DNA from: CAZJAD01 sp964543855
GTDB lineage: Bacteria; Electryoneota; RPQS01; DYHQ01
NCBI GenBank assembly: GCA_964543855.1
Contig: CAZJAD010000110.1
Location: forward strand, 1-6,904
Reading direction: 5' to 3'
DNA: 6,904 nt
In this document: positions 1 to 5,684 of the stretch, in pieces
Layout: every line of letters begins with the position of its first letter
Numbering within the stretch: position 1 is the stretch's first letter
Translations under genes and position numbers: made by a program
Notes under the pieces: model-generated
Databases searched by the model: none
The model's input: only the letters and a program-made list of their open reading frames with translations
What the model was told of the DNA's origin: nothing

Positions 1-206
1 GCTACATTGGCCAGATTCGTACCGATGAGGGTCGTCCCCAGGAAACGCTCAGGATGGTCGGAGAAGAACTTCACGAGCTTGGCGGTCCGTCGCTTGCTCC
101 GCATCCAGACTTCCAGCAGGATGTGGTCGAATGCCGTATAAGCTGTTTCAACACCCGAGTAGAATGCCGACAGCATCAGGAGACATACGATCAGGACGAT
201 GTCCAA
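1..206 (-). CDS. CNNM/DUF21-domain membrane protein (CorC/HlyC-like), N-terminal fragment
   Basis: Only the first 68 codons are present; the gene runs off the left edge. The translation begins with a hydrophobic helix (residues 3-16) followed by SGVETAYTA (17-25), and later has ERFLGTTLIGTNLANVA (53-69). This is the typical start of the CNNM (DUF21) transmembrane domain, where a first helix ending in S-G-x-E-T-A is followed by an 'LLGTxLIGNNLxNVA' segment. Family members usually continue with CBS domains and a CorC_HlyC domain and are linked to Mg2+/Co2+ efflux or resistance, but none of that part can be seen here, so substrate and function are open. The start chosen is TTG at 206-204, because GGAGG lies 7 bases upstream and no ATG precedes the first helix. 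It overlaps the end of yigZ by 16 bases, suggesting translational coupling. Confidence 0.85.
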   Translation of the reverse strand, partial: MDIVLIVCLLMLSAFYSGVETAYTAFDHILLEVWMRSKRRTAKLVKFFSDHPERFLGTTLIGTNLANV

Positions 207-835
207 ATCCCTTCCTCCACAACGCTTGCCCGACCCGCTGTCGCATCCAGAACCGACTCACGCACTCCTTCTCTCTCGGAAAGGGGTACGCGCACCTCGA
301 AACACCCTCCTCGCGCCGAATCCTCAGGTACAATCTCCCAGCCACTCCGATGAGCCAGGCTATAGAGTCTGCCGATTTCATCGAAAGGCACTTCAACTCG
401 AAATCTCCATCCATGCCGAACCGCTCTCTTGGGCGCGGCGCGCAAGGCTTCCTCGGCGCAGTCCCGGTAAGCCCTCGCCAAATTTCCCTTGCCCAACTTC
501 GTCCCGCCGAAATAGCGCGTGACGATGACGAGCGAATCGGTCAATCGAGCTGCCTGGATTGCCCGCAGAATCGGGGTGCCGGCCGTTCCTCGCGGTTCTC
601 CGGCGTCGCTGCTCGCCTCGCTCCTGTCTGCGCTGAGAACGGCGGCATAGCAGTGATGCGTCGCATCATGGTACTCGCGGGTCCGCTGAGCAAGTTGCTC
701 GGCAATCTCTTGCTCGCCGGATACTGGCAGAGCCAATCCCAGAAAGCGAGAGCCCGACACGCGCACTTCCGCGGTGCCGGGCCCGGCAAGGGTCAGGGAT
801 GTGTCGCTTCCGTCGGATGCCGGAGCATTGTCCAT
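191..835 (-). CDS. yigZ: YigZ / IMPACT (UPF0029) family protein
   Basis: A 214-residue protein of the usual family length. The N-terminal UPF0029/Impact domain (about residues 25-130) carries the conserved stretches DATHHCYAAVL (57-67), SDAGEPRGTAGTPIL (76-90) and the family signature TRYFGGTKLGKGNLARAY (106-123). A second alpha/beta domain resembling DUF1949 covers about 140-205. The eukaryotic relative IMPACT/YIH1 regulates the Gcn2 kinase; the bacterial proteins have no settled biochemical role, and a translation- or nucleic-acid-related function is only inferred from fold. The ATG at 835 is preceded by GAGG 8 bases upstream. The first 20 or so residues, before the conserved domain, are polar and unlike the family. 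The gene ends inside the start of the CNNM gene (16-base overlap), so the two are probably co-expressed. Confidence 0.93.
   Translation of the reverse strand: MDNAPASDGSDTSLTLAGPGTAEVRVSGSRFLGLALPVSGEQEIAEQLAQRTREYHDATHHCYAAVLSADRSEASSDAGEPRGTAGTPILRAIQAARLTDSLVIVTRYFGGTKLGKGNLARAYRDCAEEALRAAPKRAVRHGWRFRVEVPFDEIGRLYSLAHRSGWEIVPEDSARGGCFEVRVPLSEREGVRESVLDATAGRASVVEEGIWTSS
214..218 (-). promoter_or_regulatory. Ribosome binding site for the CNNM gene, inside yigZ
   Basis: GGAGG, within the purine-rich run GGAGGAAGGGA, sits 7 bases before the TTG codon at 206. It decides the non-ATG start of the CNNM gene and lies within the last codons of yigZ. Confidence 0.7.
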
Positions 836-867
836 CTATCCCGCCTCTGAAGCCACCGGTGCCAGTA

Positions 868-887
868 GGATCCTGCAAGCAGGTTCC
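868..887. other. Imperfect hairpin in the 83-base yigZ upstream gap
   Basis: The 20 bases form an 8-bp stem with one mismatch (on the minus strand GGAACCTG / CAGGATCC around a CTTG loop) between the cyclophilin stop codon and yigZ. No T-run follows on either strand, so it is not a standard intrinsic terminator. It could be an mRNA processing or operator site, or chance. No convincing promoter for yigZ was seen in this gap. Confidence 0.3.
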
Positions 888-918
888 GAGTGAATGGAGT
901 GCCGCTGCAGTCTGATGT

Positions 919-1590
919 CTATAATTTGACCTCGGACCGCGGAGCGATACGCACGTTCATATCGATCCGCTCCAGAGGATTGTCGCGTGGATCCCGTGGT
1001 TGACCCACGATCGTATCCGCTACATCCATCCCCTTGATAACCCGGCCAAAGACCGTGTACTGGTTGTCGAGGTGCTGCCTGGGAACGACGCAAATGAAGA
1101 ACTGCGAACCCGCCGAGTTCGGATCTTGTGACCTCGCCATGGACAGCGTTCCCCGAACATGTGACTTCGGGTTGAATTCAGCATTCACACGCCAATGAGG
1201 ACCGCCCATGCCGTCGTTGGCGCGAATCGTATCTTTCGAATTGGGATCGCCGCCCTGAATCATGAAATTCGGGATGACGCGATGGAATGTGCAGCCATCG
1301 TAAAAACCCTTGTTCGCCAGGTACTTGAAATTGCGCACATGATTCGGCGCGACATCAGGGAAGAACTCAAGCACTATGTCGCCGAACTTGGTGCTGATGA
1401 TGGCGACACTGTCCCCCCCGACGGGATAGTCCGCCGGCCACTTGGGGAGCTCTTGGGCGCGCTCGACTGGCTTTTCGACGGCCGGTGCCTGAGCAGGCTC
1501 GGTCGTCTCCGCCGGCTGACTCTTGGGCCCGGACTTGCACGAGGTTACCATCAAGATGGCACTGACTGCAAAAATAATAAATGTTCGCAT
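919..1590 (-). CDS. Cyclophilin-type peptidyl-prolyl cis-trans isomerase, lipoprotein
   Basis: A 223-residue protein. Residues 1-17 are a lipoprotein signal peptide with lipobox V-T-S-C, so Cys18 should be lipidated and the enzyme anchored on the outside of the cytoplasmic membrane or in the outer membrane. A Pro/Glu/Ala-rich linker (about 19-55) leads to a cyclophilin domain (about 61-217). Active-site residues are present: FHR (Arg104), NFMIQGGD (Phe109, Gln112) and SQFFI (162-166). Human cyclophilin A's Trp121, important for cyclosporin binding, appears as His173 in HLDNQYTVFG. The predicted role is catalysing X-Pro isomerisation to help exported proteins fold. ATG at 1590 is preceded by GAGGAG 6 bases upstream. 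The gene lies 43 bases downstream of the propeller/transglutaminase gene, another exported product, so they may share a transcript. Confidence 0.95.
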   Translation of the reverse strand: MRTFIIFAVSAILMVTSCKSGPKSQPAETTEPAQAPAVEKPVERAQELPKWPADYPVGGDSVAIISTKFGDIVLEFFPDVAPNHVRNFKYLANKGFYDGCTFHRVIPNFMIQGGDPNSKDTIRANDGMGGPHWRVNAEFNPKSHVRGTLSMARSQDPNSAGSQFFICVVPRQHLDNQYTVFGRVIKGMDVADTIVGQPRDPRDNPLERIDMNVRIAPRSEVKL

Positions 1591-1596
1591 GAAAAT

Positions 1597-1602
1597 CTCC
1601 TC
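1597..1602 (-). promoter_or_regulatory. Ribosome binding site of the cyclophilin gene
   Basis: GAGGAG lies 6 bases before the ATG at 1590 and is placed in the 43-base gap after the propeller/transglutaminase stop codon. It confirms the start that yields the lipoprotein signal peptide. Confidence 0.7.
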
Positions 1603-1633
1603 ACTTTCACACTGGGATGATATTCAACGAGTT

Positions 1634-3265
1634 TCACTTGAGAATTTCTCTTTCAGAGACCGGACTTGGAACAGGACTCCATTCGCCCACCGCCTCCACA
1701 TGGACTTTCACAGGGCCTTCCGAAGTCCATTTCTCGTTTGCGTTGTAGTTCCAGCCAAGGTATTCCGACGCTCCCCCGCCCTCGGTTGTGATCAGGTACC
1801 TGCTTCGGACATGCCCAAAGTACTCCGCGACATCCGCTGGGCTTTCCCGGTCACCGCCGGACGGATCGACCGGCACCCAACCGTACCCCGGCAGGTAGCA
1901 TTCGCACCAACGGTGAAAGACATCATCGGTCGAAGCGTCATCGCCTCGAATCGCCACCGACCCCACATATCTGGTTGGCAATCCCGCTGCACGGCACATT
2001 GCAATGAAAACAAAGCTGTATTCACTGCACGAGCCATTGCCTCGTTCGAGGATGGCCGGGGCTACATTCCAACCGCCGACCATCTCGTAGTACAGATGGT
2101 CACGCACGTACTTGTAAATCTTGCGCATGATCCAATAGGGATTCTTTTCGTCGCCCACCGCCTGTTCTACCGCTCGCGTGATGATCGGATCATCGATGCA
2201 ATATTTGTCCTCATTAACCAGATAGTCTTGCCGGATATCTTTGGGAATATCCTCCATCGCTCCAACCTTGTCCGGGAAAACAAACCAGCGCGCGTCAGAG
2301 AGTTCAACAACAGCCACCATCGTTTCGCGCTGCCGCTTCACAAGCGGCACGTTCTCGAGGTGAAAGTGAGCCACCTTTTGCCCCCAGCGGTCTTGAAGAA
2401 TGTCTGTCGGCTTGGGATCCAGCAAGATCTCCCCAAGAATCTTCTGACCCGGACGATCTTTCGGGAGCGCAAAGTAAACATCGAGCGTCTTCACCGCGCC
2501 GGGCCCGTAATTGCGAAATTCATGGGTAAGCAGCAGCTCCTCGGTCCGTGTGTCACTGACCTTGACCAGTTCACCGTCATCCACCACCAGATTATAGAGT
2601 CGATCATCCTGATAGTCCGCATTCCACAGGGTTCCGTCTCGCCAAGCCAGTCCTCGCGCATACTTGCCGGGAGCACCGATGCTCAGCAGGACCTCGCCAC
2701 CGGTCGTCTCTACCATGTAAATCCGGTCTTGAATGCGATCAGCACACCAGAGATATTTGCCGTCCCACGCCAATCCTTGTGGCGAGCCGGACGGTGAAGG
2801 AAATGAAACAATCGTCGTGCCGTCATCAGTCGAGATCTTTGCGACAATATCCTCGCTGTCATCCGACAACCACAACGATTCGCCGTCCCAAGCAAGTCCC
2901 TGCGCTCGAGGAGTCGGGGACTCGAAGCTCTTCAAAGTAACTCCCGACGCAACATCGATCCGGTAGATGCGGTTCTCTTCTCCGTCAATGCACCACAGGC
3001 ATTGCCCATCCCAAGTCAGTCCCAAAGGAATGAATCCCGGCGCGGCAATAGCCTTCCTCACCTCGCCGGATACCGGATCAATTGCATACAGGGAATCGCT
3101 GAGCCGGTCCGCTAACCACAGGTATTGATTGTCGTAGGCCAATCCAGTGGGGCACTGACCAGGAGTCGGAAAACTGCGAAGAGTGTCTCCTGGTGTCGCC
3201 CACAACAGGACACAGGAAGCTATCGTAAGGACCAGAATGGCAATGAAACTGCGAATCGTCTCCAT
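1634..3265 (-). CDS. Exported beta-propeller / transglutaminase-like protein
   Basis: A 543-residue protein, numbered from the ATG at 3265. Residues 1-24 form a signal peptide (Arg5 then a hydrophobic core). Residues 41-245 hold five repeats of exactly 41 residues, each opening G-L-[AT]-[YW]-D/R and containing an LW dipeptide followed by a D-x-IY strand, as in NHL/Vgb-like propellers. A middle region (about 246-345) may be a beta-sandwich. A transglutaminase-like core follows (about 355-500) with a complete Cys-His-Asp triad: Cys413 in NGSCSEYSFV, His451 in VFHRW and Asp467 in WVPVDPS. Such cores act as transamidases, peptidases or amidases, so the reaction cannot be named. ATG at 3265 is preferred to the in-frame GTG at 3271, because the Shine-Dalgarno overlaps that GTG. 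It follows the hydrolase gene after 64 bases and precedes the cyclophilin gene. Confidence 0.88.
   Translation of the reverse strand: METIRSFIAILVLTIASCVLLWATPGDTLRSFPTPGQCPTGLAYDNQYLWLADRLSDSLYAIDPVSGEVRKAIAAPGFIPLGLTWDGQCLWCIDGEENRIYRIDVASGVTLKSFESPTPRAQGLAWDGESLWLSDDSEDIVAKISTDDGTTIVSFPSPSGSPQGLAWDGKYLWCADRIQDRIYMVETTGGEVLLSIGAPGKYARGLAWRDGTLWNADYQDDRLYNLVVDDGELVKVSDTRTEELLLTHEFRNYGPGAVKTLDVYFALPKDRPGQKILGEILLDPKPTDILQDRWGQKVAHFHLENVPLVKRQRETMVAVVELSDARWFVFPDKVGAMEDIPKDIRQDYLVNEDKYCIDDPIITRAVEQAVGDEKNPYWIMRKIYKYVRDHLYYEMVGGWNVAPAILERGNGSCSEYSFVFIAMCRAAGLPTRYVGSVAIRGDDASTDDVFHRWCECYLPGYGWVPVDPSGGDRESPADVAEYFGHVRSRYLITTEGGGASEYLGWNYNANEKWTSEGPVKVHVEAVGEWSPVPSPVSEREILK
2531..3145 (-). repeat. 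Five tandem 123-bp (41-codon) propeller repeats within the CDS
   Basis: The repeats start at 3145, 3022, 2899, 2776 and 2653 (Gly41, 82, 123, 164 and 205). The consensus opening is G-L-A-W-D-G-x-x-L-W, followed by D-R-[IL]-Y-x-[IV] and a G-E-V-like strand. They are diverged at the DNA level, so this is an old protein repeat and not a recent tandem duplication. The segment before repeat 1 (LRSFPTPG, residues 29-36) looks like the last strand of a blade and could close the ring with repeat 5, giving a five-bladed propeller. That closure is inference. Confidence 0.8.
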
Positions 3266-3267
3266 GT

Positions 3268-3276
3268 TCACCTCCT
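3268..3276 (-). promoter_or_regulatory. Strong Shine-Dalgarno of the propeller/transglutaminase gene
   Basis: AGGAGGTGA is fully complementary to the common 3' end of 16S rRNA, and its AGGAGG core lies 5 bases before the ATG at 3265. It overlaps the in-frame GTG at 3271, excluding that codon as the start. It suggests efficient, independent translation initiation of this gene. The rest of the gap up to 3329 shows no convincing promoter or terminator. Confidence 0.8.
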
Positions 3277-3329
3277 GATTCCAACAAGCACCGCTGTCAC
3301 TAAAAATTCAGCCAGCGGCAAATGCGCAG

Positions 3330-4097
3330 CTACCGAATCTCCAAAAACGGCCCAACCTCATACTGGCTGGTCAGATGAATAGAGGGGCAACCGTTATCGG
3401 AGAACGCGGCGGCCACCGTTTCGCGAGCCAGAACCGGGTCATTGTTCTCGCGGGAGAGATGTGCCAACACGACATGTTGCAGATCTCTGTGCGAGGCGGC
3501 CTTCAGCGCTTCAGCAGCCTGGCGGTTCGACAGGTGTCCAATCGGCGAGCGAATGCGAGCCTTAAGGAACTCCGGATAGCGCCCCGTAGCCAGCATGACT
3601 TCGTCATGGTTACTTTCCAGAATAATGGCATGGCAGTCAGCCACGGCCTCTTCGACTTCCGGAGTCAGACTTCCCAAGTCGGTCGCCATGGCGATACGAA
3701 GCCCGCGATAATCGAATGTAAAACCTATGGGGTCCGTGGCATCGTGTGGTACAGGAAAATACCGCACGCGGAGATCGCCGAAAAGTGTGCCGTCAGACGC
3801 CAGAGGACGAACAGCCGTGCCCGATGGTAGCATATACGCCAACGGGGCCGCTGTCCCTCGATTCGTGTAGATTGGCAGATCATATTTTCGCACGAGAAGC
3901 GCCGCTCCGCGCAAATGATCGGTGTGTTCGTGCGTTATCAGAATCCCATCGATCTCGTCAACGGACACATCCAAGGTCGCCAAGCCACGCGCGATAACCT
4001 GAGCCGGGAGACCCGCGTCAACGAGAAGCCGCGTGCTCCCAGCACGAAGATACATTGAATTGCCGGAACTGCCGGAACCGAGAAAGCAGAGTTGCAT
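3330..4097 (-). CDS. WalJ/YycJ-type metallo-beta-lactamase-fold hydrolase
   Basis: A 255-residue protein with the metallo-beta-lactamase fold. Numbered from the ATG, it begins with FLGSGSSGNS (5-14) and LLVDAG (24-29). The metal-binding motif THEHTDH is at 55-61, with further likely ligands at His118 (VPHDATDP), Asp140 (ATDLG) and His213 (AHLSRENN). ILESNHD (159-165) and GHLSN (187-191) are characteristic of the YycJ/WalJ branch. The relatives are cytoplasmic and nuclease-like; WalJ of Firmicutes is tied to the WalKR regulon and to DNA repair or replication coordination, but no walRK genes are near here. The ATG at 4097 overlaps the pyrE stop (TGATG); the adjacent GTG at 4100 (GTGA overlap) would add one residue. 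No good Shine-Dalgarno precedes it, so translation probably depends on coupling to pyrE. Confidence 0.92.
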   Translation of the reverse strand: MQLCFLGSGSSGNSMYLRAGSTRLLVDAGLPAQVIARGLATLDVSVDEIDGILITHEHTDHLRGAALLVRKYDLPIYTNRGTAAPLAYMLPSGTAVRPLASDGTLFGDLRVRYFPVPHDATDPIGFTFDYRGLRIAMATDLGSLTPEVEEAVADCHAIILESNHDEVMLATGRYPEFLKARIRSPIGHLSNRQAAEALKAASHRDLQHVVLAHLSRENNDPVLARETVAAAFSDNGCPSIHLTSQYEVGPFLEIR

Positions 4098-4681
4098 CAC
4101 TTTGAAGTGGGGATTTGATTCTGCCGACTGCCACGCTTTTCAATGGGAGTTCCACGCGCGCAAAGCGGGCAACGGTCTGCGGGATAGGTTTCCAGAGTCA
4201 ATTTAATAACAGCGAAGAGTGGAATATCCAGGTCGGGCTCGCCCCGCTGAACAAGGCACGCAGCTCCCACGACATCGCCCTTGTTCTCGCGGAGCAGACT
4301 GATGACCTCTTTGATGGATGTGCCTGTGGTCAGAACATCTTCGACGACCAAAACCTGTGCACCGGGACGGATGCGAAACCCGCGGCGCAATTCCATGTGG
4401 CCGGAGATGCGCTCCGGAAACACGAAGCGACATCCGAGGGCTCGAGCAACTTCGTGTGCAACCAAAACGCCGCCTGTAAGAGCGCCGGCGACGAGATCCA
4501 CTTTCTTGTCACGGAACTTCGAGGCAATCTCCACGGCCAGTCGTTCCGTGAGGCGGGGATTCTCCAGAATCCGGAATTTTTCGACATAAGCATTGCTGTG
4601 GAGACCGCTCGAGAGAAGAAAATGGCCTTCGAGCAGAGCCCCGGAATCCCGCAAGAGCGCGTGGCCTTCGTCGTCATTCAT
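4097..4681 (-). CDS. pyrE: Orotate phosphoribosyltransferase
   Basis: A 194-residue enzyme predicted to convert orotate and PRPP to orotidine 5'-phosphate and pyrophosphate, the fifth step of de novo UMP synthesis, in the cytoplasm. The N-terminal segment EGHFLLSSGLHSNAYVEKF (18-36) is typical of the family. The PRPP-binding motif is VLVVEDVLTTGTS (110-122) with the two acidic residues Glu114 and Asp115. ALTGGVLVAHEVARAL (67-82) precedes it. The C-terminus carries RCPLCARGTPI (170-180), a Cys-x-x-Cys extension seen in one PyrE subfamily and absent from the E. coli type. The ATG at 4681 overlaps the pyrF stop as ATGA, and the upstream Shine-Dalgarno is weak, so translational coupling to pyrF is likely. 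Its own stop overlaps the hydrolase start. Confidence 0.96.
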   Translation of the reverse strand: MNDDEGHALLRDSGALLEGHFLLSSGLHSNAYVEKFRILENPRLTERLAVEIASKFRDKKVDLVAGALTGGVLVAHEVARALGCRFVFPERISGHMELRRGFRIRPGAQVLVVEDVLTTGTSIKEVISLLRENKGDVVGAACLVQRGEPDLDIPLFAVIKLTLETYPADRCPLCARGTPIEKRGSRQNQIPTSK

Positions 4682-5475
4682 GTGAGTTCATCCCGACACC
4701 GCTCCGCGGCCTTTCGCGCGGCGGCGGCGAAATCTCTACCCGAGGAAGCGTACAGAATCGTGCGTGCCCAGACGAACAGGCCGCGACCCTGCGGATTCCT
4801 TGCCAGAAGCTTCGCCGCTGCTTTGGCTGAACCTCCTTGCGCCCCCGATCCCGGAAGAAGCAGGGGAAGTTCCGGCACAAGCTCCTGAAGCCGTTCGAGA
4901 GCCTCCGGGCGAGTCGTGCCAACAACAAGACCGACATTCCCATGTTGGTTCCACGCCCGTGCACGCAGCGCGACTTGTTCGAAAAGCGGTCGGTTCTCTA
5001 TGGGCAACTCTTGGAATTCCTCCGAACCCGCGCTCGAAGTCGCGCAAAGGACAAAGGCTCCCCTTGCTGGATCGCGCAAGAATGGGGCGAGTGACTGGCC
5101 GCCAAGATACGGGTTCACCGTCACGGCGTGAGCGTGAAGTCGGCCGAAGACTGCTTCGGCATATTGCTCGTTCGTGCTGGGAATATCACCCAGTTTTCCG
5201 TCGGCGATAAGAAGAGCATGAGGTGGGAGGAGCTGATGCAGGCCTTCGAGCATCTCCCACCCTGTGGCACCCAGCGCTTCGAAGAAGGCCAGGTTCGGCT
5301 TGTAGGCCGCGGCGAGATCGGAGGTGGCGTGGATGATCTCCTCGAGGAAATGCCGAACGCCGCGAGGCGAAGCATCCAGATGAGAGGGGAGTCGCTCCAG
5401 CAGAGGGTCAAGGCCGATACACAATGGCGCTCCGGCTTTCTCGACCGCCTGATCCCATCGTTTCAGAAAAGTCAT
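4678..5475 (-). CDS. pyrF: Orotidine 5'-phosphate decarboxylase, type 2
   Basis: A 265-residue enzyme predicted to decarboxylate OMP to UMP, the last step of de novo pyrimidine synthesis. Visible motifs are CIGLDP (19-24), AAYKPNLAFFEALG (56-69), catalytic DGKLGDIPSTN (92-102; Asp92, Lys94, Asp97), VNPYLG (120-125), LLPGSGAQGG (206-215) and ARTILYAS (236-243). The length and the KLGDI-PSTN form mark the longer type 2 subfamily. The usual phosphate-loop SRG appears to read ART here, with the Arg kept. The start is uncertain: ATG at 5475 matches the family N-terminus (TFLKRWDQAV) but has no Shine-Dalgarno. GTG at 5493 and TTG at 5520 are also in frame. A putative promoter places the transcript start near 5493, so the leader would be very short. 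It is the first gene of a likely pyrF-pyrE-hydrolase unit. Confidence 0.95.
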   Translation of the reverse strand: MTFLKRWDQAVEKAGAPLCIGLDPLLERLPSHLDASPRGVRHFLEEIIHATSDLAAAYKPNLAFFEALGATGWEMLEGLHQLLPPHALLIADGKLGDIPSTNEQYAEAVFGRLHAHAVTVNPYLGGQSLAPFLRDPARGAFVLCATSSAGSEEFQELPIENRPLFEQVALRARAWNQHGNVGLVVGTTRPEALERLQELVPELPLLLPGSGAQGGSAKAAAKLLARNPQGRGLFVWARTILYASSGRDFAAAARKAAERCRDELT

Positions 5476-5499
5476 CGCTGGGTGCAAAACCACGGCTGC

Positions 5500-5528
5500 A
5501 TAATACAGAAAAAAATGCAAAAGCGCAA
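5500..5528 (-). promoter_or_regulatory. Putative sigma-70-type promoter of pyrF
   Basis: On the minus strand, TTGCGC (5528-5523) and TATTAT (5505-5500) are separated by exactly 17 bases that include an A/T-rich tract. Each box keeps the most important consensus bases. It lies downstream of the kinase terminator and upstream of pyrF. Transcription would begin near 5493, about 18 bases before the pyrF ATG. There is no room for an attenuator or pyrimidine riboswitch in such a leader. Confidence 0.45.
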
Positions 5529-5542
5529 GATATCACTCTGCC

Positions 5543-5555
5543 GACCGAAGCGGTC
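5543..5555. other. Short perfect inverted repeat upstream of the pyrF promoter
   Basis: GACCG-AAG-CGGTC (5-bp arms, 3-base centre) lies about 15 bases upstream of the proposed -35 box. It could be an operator half-site pair or a small hairpin. No T-run follows, so it is not a terminator. Such short repeats occur by chance. Confidence 0.25.
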
Positions 5556-5627
5556 CTGCGCTCCATTGGATTGCGCACCAATTTACGCATTTCGTTCCCA
5601 ACAGTCAAACGGCAGACCGGCGGCAAC

Positions 5628-5655
5628 AAAAAAAGCCAGTCTCGGATTGACTGAC
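5628..5655 (-). terminator. Rho-independent terminator after the histidine kinase
   Basis: On the minus strand a 7-bp stem (GTCAGTC pairing with GACTGGC, one G-U pair) with a 7-base loop is followed directly by seven T residues (5634-5628). It begins 29 bases past the kinase stop codon, so it should end the kinase transcript and separate it from pyrF. Confidence 0.85.
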
Positions 5656-5684
5656 CTTGGAGAGAGCAAGCCGCTGTGGAACCT

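Noticed and set aside
131..850. A 239-codon plus-strand open frame.
   Set aside because: It is antisense to yigZ, which carries the complete UPF0029 signature; the plus-strand product resembles nothing known to me.
1523..2797. A 424-codon open frame on the plus strand.
   Set aside because: It lies entirely opposite the propeller/transglutaminase and cyclophilin genes, whose motifs are unmistakable; its translation shows no recognisable domain and its Arg/His/Pro-rich composition is typical of an antisense shadow.
2531..3145. The regular 123-bp spacing was considered as a CRISPR-like or satellite DNA repeat.
   Set aside because: The conservation is at protein level, in frame, with diverged DNA, and fits propeller repeats within a coding sequence.
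3266..3329. A possible terminator between the hydrolase and propeller genes (CCGCTG/CAGCGG arms around a T-rich segment).
   Set aside because: The T-run lies inside the 16-base loop and not after the stem, so it does not fit an intrinsic terminator.
4115..4888. A 257-codon plus-strand open frame opposite pyrE and pyrF.
   Set aside because: Both minus-strand genes have full catalytic motifs; the plus-strand frame has no domain and no good ribosome binding site.
5476..5520. An N-terminal extension of PyrF from TTG at 5520.
   Set aside because: The extra residues (HFFLYYAAVV) are not part of the family, the codon is a weak start with no Shine-Dalgarno, and the stretch overlaps the proposed promoter boxes.
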